From JANMES01 sp038229715 (GTDB taxonomy: Bacteria; Planctomycetota; Phycisphaerae; Tepidisphaerales; Tepidisphaeraceae), in NCBI GenBank assembly GCA_038229715.1, contig JBBROD010000015.1, positions 3,720-67,719 of the forward strand: a DNA stretch of 64,000 nucleotides, written 5' to 3'. Of this stretch, positions 53,058 through 63,119 are shown one piece after another. The translations under genes and the position numbers were made by a program. The notes under the pieces were generated by a model, which saw only the letters and a list, made by a program, of their open reading frames with translations, was not told where the DNA came from and searched no databases. The first letter of the stretch is position 1. Every line of letters starts with the position of its first letter.

Positions 53058-53061
53058 TCGT

Positions 53062-53913
53062 ATGGCCACTAAATTAAGCGGTAACTACTACGGAAAATCC
53101 GACGTGCGCCTGACCAAGTTGGTGCGTAAAGGCAAAACGCATCACTTGGCCGAGTACAGCGTGACCGTGAGCCTCACCGGGGACTTCGCCGCGTCGTTCC
53201 TGCTTGGCGATAACCGCAAGGTCATCGCCACCGACTCGATCCGGAACACCGTTTACGTGGTGGCTAAAGAAAACCAGTTCAGCACCGCCGAAGAATTTGC
53301 CGTTTTGCTCGCCAACCATTTTCCGAATACCTACAAGCAAGTGAAATCAGCGACGGTGGAGATCGAAGAAGCGCGCTGGAAGCGCATCAAGGTTAAAGGC
53401 AAGCCGCACGCGCATTCATTCGTCAACGCCGGATCGGAACTGCACACCGCGAGCGTTGTGGTTGCCAAGAAGGGCAAAGCGCCGGTCATCACCGGCGGCG
53501 TGAAAAACCTGCAGGTGATCAAAACCACCAACTCCGCCTGGAAAGATTTTCTGGCCGATCGATACCGCACACTTAAAGACGCCAGCGATCGGATCTTCGG
53601 CACGAGCGTGACGGCTACCTGGGAATATGCGTCTGGCAAGGTCGATTTTGCCCAAACGAACGAGACGATCCGCGCCGCACTGCTGGAGACCTTTGCCACG
53701 CACAACAGCCTGGGCGTTCAGCAGACGATGTACGAAATGGGACGCGTCGCGTTGCAAGCCGTGCCGGAGATTAAAAACATATTCCTCCGCATGCCTAACA
53801 AGCATCGGATTCCGTTTAATCTCGAACCGTTCGGGCTGAAGAACGAAAATGATATTTTCGTCTGGACCGACGAGCCTTACGGTGATATCTCGGCATTCAT
53901 CGAGAGGTCTTAG
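53062..53913 (+). CDS. Urate oxidase (cofactor-free uricase)
   Basis: It oxidises urate to 5-hydroxyisourate with O2. The 283 residues comprise two T-fold repeats. They include KLVRKGKTHHLAEYSVTVSL, the catalytic Thr in VIATDSIRNTVYVVAKE, the N-terminal KAHSFV-like KPHAHSFV, and the second repeat with SLGVQQTMYEMGRVALQAVP. The end is NDIFVWTDEPYGDISA. The TAG stop is formed by the first bases of a family C repeat. Confidence 0.94.
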   Translation: MATKLSGNYYGKSDVRLTKLVRKGKTHHLAEYSVTVSLTGDFAASFLLGDNRKVIATDSIRNTVYVVAKENQFSTAEEFAVLLANHFPNTYKQVKSATVEIEEARWKRIKVKGKPHAHSFVNAGSELHTASVVVAKKGKAPVITGGVKNLQVIKTTNSAWKDFLADRYRTLKDASDRIFGTSVTATWEYASGKVDFAQTNETIRAALLETFATHNSLGVQQTMYEMGRVALQAVPEIKNIFLRMPNKHRIPFNLEPFGLKNENDIFVWTDEPYGDISAFIERS

Positions 53914-53984
53914 CCGCAGATCGACGCAGATGAACGCAGATAAAATCAAATCCATCTGCGTTCATCTGCGTTGATCTGCGGCTA
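53911..53984. repeat. Hairpin repeat, family C copy 4
   Basis: TAGCCGCAGATCGACGCAGA and inverse TCTGCGTTGATCTGCGGCTA. Its first three bases are the uricase stop codon, so the repeat provides the gene end. Confidence 0.88.
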
Positions 53985-53997
53985 ATATGCATTCACT

Positions 53998-54348
53998 ATG
54001 GCCAAGCTCTCCACACACGTTCTCGATACCTCCACCGGCAAGCCGGCAGCGGGAATGCGCGTGCAGTTGTATTGGATCGAGCCTCACGCCGAAGTGCTGC
54101 TACGCGCCACCGCCACCAACGCCGACGGCCGGACCGATGGACCCATGATCGAAGGCGAACGTTTCTCGGCGGGCACTTACAAGCTGGTGTTTCATGTCGG
54201 TGATTATTTTGCTGAACAGAAAAACCCCGATGCCAAGCATTTTCTCGACGTCGTACCCTTGGTGTTTGTGGTTTCCGATTCGACCCGAAACTACCACGTG
54301 CCGCTGCTGGTTTCGCCGTGGGCGTATTCAACGTATCGAGGGAGCTAA
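53998..54348 (+). CDS. hiuH: 5-Hydroxyisourate hydrolase (transthyretin-like)
   Basis: It opens the ring of 5-hydroxyisourate to OHCU. The 116-residue protein has the start LSTHVLDTSTGKPAAGMRVQ (active-site His) and ends with the signature tetrapeptide YRGS. No signal peptide. Lies between uricase and allantoinase, in pathway order. Confidence 0.95.
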   Translation: MAKLSTHVLDTSTGKPAAGMRVQLYWIEPHAEVLLRATATNADGRTDGPMIEGERFSAGTYKLVFHVGDYFAEQKNPDAKHFLDVVPLVFVVSDSTRNYHVPLLVSPWAYSTYRGS

Positions 54349-54354
54349 AATCGC

Positions 54355-55686
54355 ATGGCCATCGATTTGATCATCCGCGGCGCCAAGGTGGTCACGCCTC
54401 GCGGCGTGGTGGAAGACGATCTTTACATCGATGGTGGCAAATTCGTTGACGCCGCGACGACGGCTACGCAAACCATCAACGCCGAGGGACTGACCGCATT
54501 CCCCGGCCTGATCGATTCTCACGTCCATTACAACGAGCCCGGCCGGCCTGAATGGGAAGGCATCGCCACTGGTTCATCGGCGTTGGCTGCCGGCGGTGGG
54601 ACGTGTTTTTTTGACATGCCGCTCAATTCCCACCCCACGCTCGACGGCCCGTCGTTCGATTTGAAGCTGGGTTCCGCCAAAGCATCGGCCGTCACGGATT
54701 TCGCGCTTTGGGGAGGCCTGACACCGATCAACCTCGACCGGATGGAAGAATTGGCCGCTCGCGGTGTGATCGGGTTCAAAGCGTTCATGAGTCATAGCGG
54801 CATTCCCGATTTTGAACACGCCGACGATCTTACGCTGTATCGTGGCATGAAAATCGCTGCCAAGCTCGGATTGCCCGTGGCAGTGCATGCTGAGAGCGAT
54901 GTCATCACCGGTAAACTGACGGCCGAAATCCGGAATCGCGGGGGCAAGTCCATCGACGATTATCTCGCGTCTCGACCGATCGTGGCCGAAGTGGAAGCCA
55001 TCGCCCGCGCGATTATTTTGGCCGAGGAAACCGGCTGTAAGCTGCATATCGTGCATGTCAGCACGTCGCGCGGCGTTGAACTCGTCCGCCGTTCGGCCGC
55101 CGCGCAGCAGTGCGATGTGACGTGCGAAACCTGCCCGCACTACCTGGCGTTTAATGAGAACGACATGCGTCGCCTGGGCGCCGCCGTCAAGTGCGCCCCG
55201 CCGCTGCGAACCGCCGGTGAGAGCGAAGAGATGTGGCAGGACCTGGCCGACGGAAAGATCGCGTTCGTCGCTTCGGATCATTCGCCGGCGCCAGCATCGA
55301 TGAAACAGGGCGACGATTTTTTCGCGATCTGGGGCGGCATCGCCGGCGTGCAATCGACGCTCGCGATTCTTCTCAGTCGCGACCCGAAGCTGCCGCGGGA
55401 ACTCATCGGTCGGCTGATCGCAACGAACGTGGCCTCGCGTTATCAACTTCCTTCAAAGGGGCAAATCGCGATAGGGTTTGACGCCGATCTCTCGCTGGTG
55501 GATGAATCGGTTAGCTATGAACTAAAGCGAGAAGACTTGCTGAATCGCCACAAGCTCAGCCCGTACGTCGGGCAAACCTATCACGGGCGCGTAAAGCGTA
55601 CGATCGTCCGCGGCACGACAGTGTTCGTCGACGGGCAGATTGTTTCCTCGCCGATCGGCCGGCTTCTGCGGCCGGGGGTTGCATGA
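54355..55686 (+). CDS. allB: Allantoinase
   Basis: It hydrolyses allantoin to allantoate. A 443-residue cyclic amidohydrolase with the zinc motif GLIDSHVHYNEPGRPEWEG, the carbamylated lysine in GFKAFMSHSGIPDF, the histidines in VAVHAESD and LHIVHVSTSRG, and the catalytic aspartate in FVASDHSPAP. Overlaps the guanine-deaminase-like gene by four bases. Confidence 0.94.
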   Translation: MAIDLIIRGAKVVTPRGVVEDDLYIDGGKFVDAATTATQTINAEGLTAFPGLIDSHVHYNEPGRPEWEGIATGSSALAAGGGTCFFDMPLNSHPTLDGPSFDLKLGSAKASAVTDFALWGGLTPINLDRMEELAARGVIGFKAFMSHSGIPDFEHADDLTLYRGMKIAAKLGLPVAVHAESDVITGKLTAEIRNRGGKSIDDYLASRPIVAEVEAIARAIILAEETGCKLHIVHVSTSRGVELVRRSAAAQQCDVTCETCPHYLAFNENDMRRLGAAVKCAPPLRTAGESEEMWQDLADGKIAFVASDHSPAPASMKQGDDFFAIWGGIAGVQSTLAILLSRDPKLPRELIGRLIATNVASRYQLPSKGQIAIGFDADLSLVDESVSYELKREDLLNRHKLSPYVGQTYHGRVKRTIVRGTTVFVDGQIVSSPIGRLLRPGVA

Positions 55687-57059
55687 GCGCGCGAATTATC
55701 CGCGGGCCGCTGCTCAATCCGCAGCGCGACGGCAGCGTTGAGTATTACGCCGATGGCGCTCTGGTCAGTGACGAAACCGGCGAGATCACCTTCGTCGGCA
55801 ACTGGGTGGAACTGTTGCCACAGTTCGGTAGCACTCCCCCGACGGCTGAGGTAGCGCGGGGCATCCTCAGTCCGCCGTTTTTGGACGCGCACATTCACAT
55901 CCCCCAGCATCCGATCCGCGGGCGGTTCGCAGAAGGAATTGCCGACAATCCGCCGGAGGGCCGACTGCTCGCGGGGCTGAACCGCAATGTCTTCCCGGCC
56001 GAGGGAAAGTTCGCCGACATCGCGTACGCGCGTCAGACGATCGCCGAGTTCGCGCGCGACACGCTAAGCCACGGCGTGGTCGGCGGTGCCGCCTACGCCA
56101 CCGTCCACGCCGACGCCGCCGATGCCGCACTCGAGCAACTGCACCGCTACTGGAGCGTCGGGCTGGTGCTGATGAACCAGCACTGCCCTGAATACTTGAG
56201 GAATAACGAGTCCGTACTCACCCGCATCGGCTCGATGGCGCAGCGGTTCGGCCGGCGCGCGATCGTCACCGATCGCTTCGCCGTCGCGGTGGATTCCATG
56301 CTGCGAAGGCTCGCCTGTGCCGAAGCCGAGCGGTTTGGACTTCGCACACAAACCCACCTGAATGAACAGGTGTCAGAAAAACGGCTTGTCGAGCAAACGC
56401 TGTATCCAACGGCCGGCAGTTACACCGACGTATATCTAAAGGACGGCCTGCTGGATCATCACGCCATTCTCGCCCACTGCATTCACATGTCTGATGGGGA
56501 GTTCCAAACCGTAGCGGCCAAGCAATGTGTGATCGCGCACTGCCCCACCAGTAACACGCTGCTGGGCTCGGGCATCATGCCGCTGGATCGCGTGGAGGCG
56601 CATGGCATCGATTGGGCGATCTGCACCGACGTGGGCGCGTCGCCGACAACATCGATGCTGAATGAAATGGCACAATTTGTGAAAGTCCACGCCGGCCGAT
56701 CGAGCCACGCCACGCCGTCGGCTGCGCTTTACCGAGCGACACTTGCACCGGCCCGCATCCTCGGGCTCGATCATGAGATCGGCACGTTTGTACGCGGGAT
56801 GCCGCTCAGCTTTATCGAAATCGATGCCGGCCCACGCTGGAACCCCACATGGTCGGCCGACGAGGTGATCGCGGAATGCCTCCTCAATGGACGCACGACA
56901 ACGTCGGCCACTGCAGCCTTGGAATCCCTGTCGCTTGGGCGCGGGGTCGCTCATGAATCGGCTGCCGAGTTGGAGCATGATGTGCGCGAGACATCGCAAT
57001 CGCTCGAGAGCAATGTGCTGTCGGTCACGCTGGCCGGAAAAAAAATCTGGCAGCGGTGA
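55683..57059 (+). CDS. guaD: Guanine deaminase-like amidohydrolase
   Basis: 458 residues of the ATZ/TRZ amidohydrolase type. Metal ligands are in LDAHIHIPQHP, RTQTHLNEQVSE, AILAHCIHMSDGEF and ICTDVGASPTTSM, the pattern of guanine deaminase (guanine to xanthine). With adenine deaminase at the other end of the operon it would feed both purines toward urate, but no xanthine dehydrogenase is encoded here. Another cytosine/melamine-type substrate cannot be ruled out. Confidence 0.82.
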   Translation: MSARIIRGPLLNPQRDGSVEYYADGALVSDETGEITFVGNWVELLPQFGSTPPTAEVARGILSPPFLDAHIHIPQHPIRGRFAEGIADNPPEGRLLAGLNRNVFPAEGKFADIAYARQTIAEFARDTLSHGVVGGAAYATVHADAADAALEQLHRYWSVGLVLMNQHCPEYLRNNESVLTRIGSMAQRFGRRAIVTDRFAVAVDSMLRRLACAEAERFGLRTQTHLNEQVSEKRLVEQTLYPTAGSYTDVYLKDGLLDHHAILAHCIHMSDGEFQTVAAKQCVIAHCPTSNTLLGSGIMPLDRVEAHGIDWAICTDVGASPTTSMLNEMAQFVKVHAGRSSHATPSAALYRATLAPARILGLDHEIGTFVRGMPLSFIEIDAGPRWNPTWSADEVIAECLLNGRTTTSATAALESLSLGRGVAHESAAELEHDVRETSQSLESNVLSVTLAGKKIWQR

Positions 57060-57226
57060 ATTTGCGGTTGCGATCGCAGCCGATAAGTTTTGAGTCACCA
57101 ACCCGCCTACCGATGCGAAACTGATTCGGTTCGAATCACACACTTAAAAAAACCGTAAAGCACAATGCTCGTTGTTCGTGTAAATAGGATCGAGCATGCT
57201 AAACTGCGAGAGGAGGACTTAATCGA

Positions 57227-58669
57227 ATGGCAATGCCACAACCCAATATTCTATTGCTGACCGCGGAAGACACCGGAAAGCACCACGGTTGCTACGGCGA
57301 ACCCTATGCCTACACGCCCCGCATCGACGCATTGGCGGCGGCGGGGTGTCGGTATGATCGGATGTATTCGACTTACCCGGTCTGCGCGCCCAGCAGATCG
57401 TCGTTTGTTACCGGCCAGTACCCTTGGTCGATCGGAACGCACCAGATGCGTTCCACGCTACTCAATCCGCCGCCGCTGGTGACGCAAACGCTCCGGGAGG
57501 CGGGGTATTTTGTCAGTTGGCCGAGCAAGACGGATTTCAACTTCACGCCCCCGCCGCAGTTTGCGGATCAGACCAAAGGGGAATGGACCCAGGACCTTAA
57601 AGCCGGTCGTCTGCCCGATCAGCCGTTTCTGCTTTTTCATAATTTTTCGGTCACCCATGAAAGCACCATGTGGACCAGCGACTTTGAGCGCAGCCCGGGG
57701 GGGGCCGCGGAGCGCAAGCAGTTTCTGAGTCTGGTGCCGGATTCGCAGCGACACCAACCCGATCGCGCGCCGGTTCCGCCGTACCTTCCGGACGTGCCGG
57801 ACGTTCGCGGGGACATCGCTCGGTACTTCGACGCCCTCTCGATCCAGGATGCTCAGGTCGGCCAAGTGCTGGACGCGCTAGACGCTTCTCCTTACCGAGA
57901 CAACACTGTCGTGATCTACCTCGGCGACCACGGCCGCGGACTGGTGCGCGAAAAGCGCTGGTGCTATGCGGCCGGCCTGAACGTGCCGCTGATCATCCGC
58001 TGGCCCGGCAAGATTCAGCCCGGGTCGTTCAGCACGGAGTTGGTCAGCGGGGTTGATCTGGCGCCAACGCTGCTGTCAATCGCCGGTGTGGCGATTCCGA
58101 AGAACTATCAAGGCCAGGCAATTCTCGGCGCCAGCCGATCGTCCGCGCCAAGGCAATACGTATTTGCTGGGCGCGACCGAATGGACGAAACCTTCGATCG
58201 CGTCCGAGTGTGCCGTAATGATCGGTTCCATTACATCAGAAACTACTATCCGCAATTGCCCTATGCGCAGCGAAACCTGTACATGGAGCATCAACTGACC
58301 ACGCGCGCCATGCGTGAACTCGATGCCGGCGGAAAATTCATCGGGCCGACATCACTCTGGATGCAGCGGAGCAAACCGCCCGAGGAACTTTATGACGCCT
58401 TGTCTGATCCTCACATGATTAACAATTTGGCTGGTCAAAATGAGTACGCGCATGTGCTGACAGAATTGCGTTCAGCATTGGATGATCACATCGCCGCTGT
58501 CGGCGACCTGGGTGCAGTGCCCGAGCGAGAACTCATCGCCCGCGGCTTGGTTGAGGACCGCCTCGACGAATTCCGTAAGCGAATTGCGCCACTACCCGCG
58601 CAATATAGCGTGGGGCGAGTGGACTGCGTGCTCGAACCGCACGAAGCGGATGCCTGGCAAAGCAAGTAG
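57227..58669 (+). CDS. Sulfatase 1 (cytoplasmic type, no signal peptide)
   Basis: Sulfate ester hydrolase of 480 residues. NILLLTAEDTGKHHGCYG carries the first metal acids, and the formylglycine motif is CAPSRSSFVTGQY with Cys53 to be modified. The second metal site is YLGDHGRGLVREKRW. The start lacks any export signal and follows a strong AGGAGG at 57211-57217. Heads a set of four sulfatase genes; the 168 bases before it probably hold the promoter. Substrate unknown. Confidence 0.9.
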   Translation: MAMPQPNILLLTAEDTGKHHGCYGEPYAYTPRIDALAAAGCRYDRMYSTYPVCAPSRSSFVTGQYPWSIGTHQMRSTLLNPPPLVTQTLREAGYFVSWPSKTDFNFTPPPQFADQTKGEWTQDLKAGRLPDQPFLLFHNFSVTHESTMWTSDFERSPGGAAERKQFLSLVPDSQRHQPDRAPVPPYLPDVPDVRGDIARYFDALSIQDAQVGQVLDALDASPYRDNTVVIYLGDHGRGLVREKRWCYAAGLNVPLIIRWPGKIQPGSFSTELVSGVDLAPTLLSIAGVAIPKNYQGQAILGASRSSAPRQYVFAGRDRMDETFDRVRVCRNDRFHYIRNYYPQLPYAQRNLYMEHQLTTRAMRELDAGGKFIGPTSLWMQRSKPPEELYDALSDPHMINNLAGQNEYAHVLTELRSALDDHIAAVGDLGAVPERELIARGLVEDRLDEFRKRIAPLPAQYSVGRVDCVLEPHEADAWQSK

Positions 58670-58690
58670 ACCGCCAAGAGCAATGCGCCC

Positions 58691-60055
58691 ATGAGTGCAT
58701 CGAACCGCCCGAATATCGTGTTGATCAACCCCGATCAAATGCGCGGCGACTTTATGACGCCCGCTGGTCACCCGTTGATCAGTACAACGAATCTTAGCCG
58801 GCTGGCCTCGATGGGAACGTACTACCCCAACACCTACACGGTTTGCCCCATGTGCGGGCCGGCGCGCACTAGTTTCGTCACCGGGCAATACCCGATCGAG
58901 CACGGCGTGCGCGATTACGCCGGTAACATGCCCCTCGCCAAGCCCAACGCCATTGCGACGCTGCGCAGGAATGGTTATCGAGCGGCGCTGTACGGCAAGG
59001 ATCACATCATCCGCAATGAAGCGATCGGCCAGTTCTACGACGAAGGCGAATCAAAATGTCTCGGCAACATGGACGAGCACCCGAATTACAAACACAGCTG
59101 GTCGAGCGGCGTGCTGGACAAGGCAAGCCCCTTCAACATCACCGAGCGCCTCACGACGGCCGGTATGCAGTTCATCGATCGGCAGGCAGCGAAGAATGAG
59201 CCATTTTTTCTGACACTCAACTATCAGGATCCGCATCCCTACTTCGCCTGTCCTGAGCCGTGGGCGTCGTTATTCCGCGCGGAGCAGTTTGAACTGCCTC
59301 CCAACTTCCGTCGCGAGCCGGTCGAGGGTGAATCGCGACGGATGACGCATTGGCGTCTCAACAGCGGCAGCTTGAAAGCGACCGAGGACGATTTCCGCCG
59401 GGCGATGGCGATGTACTGCGGGCAAATCCGTTACGTGGACGATCAGGTCGGCAGGGTTCTTTCGCATCTTGAATCGATCAACCTGCTCCGCAACACCATC
59501 GTCGTCTTCTGGTCCGATCACGGCGAGTTCGTCGGTGATTTCGGCGTGACGCACAAGATGCCAGGCTTTTATGAATCGCTGGTGCGCGTCCCGCTCATCA
59601 TCTTCGATCCCAGCGGCCGATTGCCTCGCGGTACTTCTGACGAATTCGTCGAGATTCTGGACGTTTTCCCTACCCTGCTCGATCTGTGCTCCCTGCCGGC
59701 AGTTGAAGGTTCACGCGCTCGCAATCTGCTCGGCCATTCGCTTCCGCGTGCTGATGTGTACAGCGAGGGTGGTCTCTATCGCCGTCAGCCGACCGAGCCG
59801 CTATCCAATCGCGAACTCCGAGCGCCCGGCTCTCCAACACATTTTGGACCGGGAGCGATGCTCAGAAACCGTGAATGGAAACTCTGCCTGCACAGCATGG
59901 ATCAGGGAGAGCTGTTCAATCTCGTCCATGACCCGCACGAGATGCACAACCTGTATCAAGACCCGAACCATCGCGAAGTGCGCGACTTGCTCATTCAGCG
60001 ATTGACACAGCGGCTACTTTGCCTTGGACAGGCTCCCGAGTATCTACCCGATTGA
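58691..60055 (+). CDS. Sulfatase 2
   Basis: 454 residues. Start NIVLINPDQMRGDFMTPAGH; formylglycine site CGPARTSFVTGQY (Cys55); second metal site WSDHGEFVGDFGVTHKM. No signal peptide. Follows sulfatase 1 by 21 bases. Differs widely from its neighbours, so the set is not a recent duplication. Confidence 0.9.
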   Translation: MSASNRPNIVLINPDQMRGDFMTPAGHPLISTTNLSRLASMGTYYPNTYTVCPMCGPARTSFVTGQYPIEHGVRDYAGNMPLAKPNAIATLRRNGYRAALYGKDHIIRNEAIGQFYDEGESKCLGNMDEHPNYKHSWSSGVLDKASPFNITERLTTAGMQFIDRQAAKNEPFFLTLNYQDPHPYFACPEPWASLFRAEQFELPPNFRREPVEGESRRMTHWRLNSGSLKATEDDFRRAMAMYCGQIRYVDDQVGRVLSHLESINLLRNTIVVFWSDHGEFVGDFGVTHKMPGFYESLVRVPLIIFDPSGRLPRGTSDEFVEILDVFPTLLDLCSLPAVEGSRARNLLGHSLPRADVYSEGGLYRRQPTEPLSNRELRAPGSPTHFGPGAMLRNREWKLCLHSMDQGELFNLVHDPHEMHNLYQDPNHREVRDLLIQRLTQRLLCLGQAPEYLPD

Positions 60056-60086
60056 AAGTTCGAGTTCCGGGAGAATCAAAACTAAA

Positions 60087-61289
60087 ATGGCTGAATCCTC
60101 TCGCCCGAATATCCTGCTGCTGTTTCCCGATCAATGGCGCGGCGACTGGATCGGATGCGCGGGAATGCGCGCATTAAAAACCCCGACCCTCGATGCGCTG
60201 GCGGCCAACGGTACTCGCTTTACGAGATGCGCCACTCCGTCGCCGCTTTGCGCCCCGGCACGTGCGTCCCTGGCGATGGGCTGCACGTACGGCGAAAGCG
60301 GCGTCGGAAATAACGGCGCGAACCTTCCGCTCGATCGGCCCACGTTTTATCAACAACTCCGCGCGTCAGGATACTCCGTCGGCGGCGTCGGCAAGTTCGA
60401 TCTGGCCAAAGCACTTCACAATCACGGCGGAGATGGCAAGCGGCTGCTGAGCGAATGGGGCTTCACCCACGGCTGCGACAGCGAGGGTAAGTGGGAAGGC
60501 GTGCGTCAGATGAAGCAGTCGCCACTCACCGGGCCCTACGGTCGATTCCTGGAAGGCTTGGGATTACGCGAAAACTACGTCGCGGACATGCTCCGGCGAC
60601 AGGCCGGCGGGCAATACACGGATACCAATCCCTCGCCGCTCCCGCCACATGCGTATGGCGATAACTGGGTGACGGAAAACGCGATCCAATGCATCAAGTC
60701 CTTCCCAACGAGCCAGCCGTGGTTTCTTCAAGTGAATTTCCCCGGCCCGCACGAGCCGATGGACTGGCCCGCCTGGGCCGCCACGCAAATCGCCGATTCG
60801 GAACTGCCGCCGGTTGAAGGCGTCGTGCAAATCGATCTGGCCGCCCACCGAAAGATTCAGCGTGCGTATGCTTCGATGCTGGAAAATATCGACTCGCTGT
60901 GCGGCGCAATTCTTCAGACACTTGAGGAAACCGGCCAGCGCGACAACACGCTTATCCTATTCAGCAGCGATCACGGTGAAATGCTCGGCGACCACGGCCG
61001 CTGGGGCAAATCAACATGGCAAGATGCCAGTGTGATCGTGCCGCTCATCATCGCAGGCGCCCGTGTTGCGTCGGGAAAGGTTTCCAACGCGATGATACAG
61101 TTGCAAGACTTAGCGCCGACGATTCTTGAATTGGCGATGGCCGATCCGTTGCACTCCTCGGCGAAGTCATTTGCGCATTTGCTGTCCGATCCAGAGGGCG
61201 AGCACCGGTCAGAACTTCGCTCATCGCTGGGAAAGTGGACTCGGGTCATAACGGATGCCGGAAGCACTCTGATCCATCATGATTCTTAA
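60087..61289 (+). CDS. Sulfatase 3
   Basis: 400 residues. Start NILLLFPDQWRGDWIGCAGM; formylglycine site CAPARASLAMGCT (Cys55); second metal site SSDHGEMLGDHGRWGKST. No signal peptide. The ATG at 60087 matches sulfatase starts; an earlier ATG at 60024 lies inside sulfatase 2. The gene end overlaps a possible start of sulfatase 4. Confidence 0.9.
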   Translation: MAESSRPNILLLFPDQWRGDWIGCAGMRALKTPTLDALAANGTRFTRCATPSPLCAPARASLAMGCTYGESGVGNNGANLPLDRPTFYQQLRASGYSVGGVGKFDLAKALHNHGGDGKRLLSEWGFTHGCDSEGKWEGVRQMKQSPLTGPYGRFLEGLGLRENYVADMLRRQAGGQYTDTNPSPLPPHAYGDNWVTENAIQCIKSFPTSQPWFLQVNFPGPHEPMDWPAWAATQIADSELPPVEGVVQIDLAAHRKIQRAYASMLENIDSLCGAILQTLEETGQRDNTLILFSSDHGEMLGDHGRWGKSTWQDASVIVPLIIAGARVASGKVSNAMIQLQDLAPTILELAMADPLHSSAKSFAHLLSDPEGEHRSELRSSLGKWTRVITDAGSTLIHHDS

Positions 61290-61314
61290 AGGCTCCGGGG
61301 GAATTGGCAGTATC

Positions 61315-62703
61315 ATGGACAACTATATGAAATACCTTCAACCGCTGCTGATCATTCTGATTCTTTCGATCATTGGCGTTTCCGCTCGCGCCGCGGAACC
61401 GACGAAGCCCAATATCGTCTACATTCTTGCCGACGACATGGGCTACGCCGACGCCGGTTTCATGGGGAACAAGTTCATTCATACTCCCAATCTCGACAAA
61501 CTCGCCAGCGCCGGCGCGGTGCTGCGGTCGTTCTACGTTCAGCCGGTATGCTCGCCGACGCGGTCTTGCCTGCTGACCGGACGATACGTGGCCCATACGG
61601 GCGTTTACACGATCGTCCGCCCCGGCGCGAAATGGGGCCTGCCTTTGGAAGAGCGAACGCTCGCCAGCGCGCTCCGCGCCGCCGGCTATGAGACGGGAAT
61701 CGTCGGAAAGTGGCACCTCGGTGAGTTCAGGGAAGCGTATCTCCCAACGCAGCGCGGGTTCGATCACCAATACGGCAATTGGTTCGGAGCGATCGACTAC
61801 TTCACACACATGCGGAACGGAATTCTGGACTGGCATCGCGATGATAAGCCGAGCGACGATAAAGGATATTCCACTCACCTCGACGCGAAGGAAGCCTGCC
61901 GACTGATCCGCGAAAAGAAGGACAAGCCGCTGTTCCTTTACGTGCCGTTTAACGCGGTGCACAACCCGCTGCAGGTTCCTGAGAGTTACTCCAAGCCATA
62001 TGTAGGCGTGAAAGGGCTCAATCACGCCTACGCCGGCATGGTGACGGCGATGGATGAAGCCGTCGGTCAGATCGTGGATGCGCTGAAGGAAAAAAGGATG
62101 TTGGACAACACGCTCATCCTCTTCTCCAGCGATAACGGCGGCCCCTCGCCGGGGAAGATCACCAACAACGGGCCGCTACGCGCCGGCAAGGGTTCGATCT
62201 ATGAAGGCGGCGTTCGTGTCTGCGCGTTTGCGACCTGGCCCGGCCACATTCCTGTTGCGCAAATACAAGAGCCGCTTCACGCGGTGGATTGGTATCCCAC
62301 GCTCGTAAGACTCGCCGGCGGGTCGCTGGAACAGAAAACGCCGCTGGACGGCAAAGACATCTGGCCGGTGCTGACCAAGGGCGCTAAGTCCCCGCACGAT
62401 GCGATCCTCCTGTGCGGCACGGTTCCCCATCGCGTAGCGATCCGCATGGGCGACTGGAAATTGCTTCTCAACGCCAGCGAAAAAGACGCCGAGGAAACCA
62501 AGGACGACGACGCCGCGACCGGTAAAGTTGAACTCTACAATGTCGTCGCAGACATCGGCGAGAAAGCGGACTTGGCAAGGACGAATCCGGACAAGGTCAA
62601 GGAACTGCGAGCGAGGCTTGCAGAATGGATGAAAGGATTCGTCCCGCCGGGCGGGTCTGACGCGGACGATACCGCACCAAAGCACCCGAAAAAAAAGAAG
62701 TGA
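61315..62703 (+). CDS. Sulfatase 4 (exported, arylsulfatase A/B type)
   Basis: 462 residues. A signal peptide (PLLIILILSIIGVSARAAE) comes first, then NIVYILADDMGYADAGFMGN, the formylglycine site CSPTRSCLLTGRY (Cys79), VGKWHLGEF and SSDNGGPSP. A lysine-rich tail ends the protein. The only one of the four with an export signal, so it may act on polysaccharide in the periplasm while the others finish inside. The ATG at 61315 or 61327 fits the signal peptide; an ATG at 61279 overlaps sulfatase 3. Confidence 0.9.
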   Translation: MDNYMKYLQPLLIILILSIIGVSARAAEPTKPNIVYILADDMGYADAGFMGNKFIHTPNLDKLASAGAVLRSFYVQPVCSPTRSCLLTGRYVAHTGVYTIVRPGAKWGLPLEERTLASALRAAGYETGIVGKWHLGEFREAYLPTQRGFDHQYGNWFGAIDYFTHMRNGILDWHRDDKPSDDKGYSTHLDAKEACRLIREKKDKPLFLYVPFNAVHNPLQVPESYSKPYVGVKGLNHAYAGMVTAMDEAVGQIVDALKEKRMLDNTLILFSSDNGGPSPGKITNNGPLRAGKGSIYEGGVRVCAFATWPGHIPVAQIQEPLHAVDWYPTLVRLAGGSLEQKTPLDGKDIWPVLTKGAKSPHDAILLCGTVPHRVAIRMGDWKLLLNASEKDAEETKDDDAATGKVELYNVVADIGEKADLARTNPDKVKELRARLAEWMKGFVPPGGSDADDTAPKHPKKKK

Positions 62704-63119
62704 CGCCGCCCAAGAACCCAGCGACCGGATAAGTGCGGTTCACAAATCAAGACGCCGGCGTGGCTTAACAGAATGGGCCAGAGCAGATTCGAAGTGCTGA
62801 CCTCGTCCTTTTCAGCGAGCCCAGAAAAGCCGCTAAAAAGTCCGTAAATCCGCATTACTGCATGATTGGGAACTGTTGTCGATTCGCAACCGTAAATTTA
62901 TCGACGCATTTTCACTCATACGAACGTGGTATTTTTTGACAGCAACGGTGCGTCTATCGGTTAATTGCGAAGTCAACATGAAGTCCAAGTTTGTTGATTC
63001 GGCGAGGCCAGGCCGCACCGGTCTTACTCGGCGTCCGTTCGATGCCTTTGGCTGAGTTGTATTGTGAATGGGACCGACTGAGGGTCACAGCCGCGATCGT
63101 CTGAGGGTGCAATAGTCGC

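Noticed and set aside
57125..57145. GGTTCGAATC as a tRNA T-loop
   Set aside because: No acceptor stem, anticodon arm or D arm can be formed around it.
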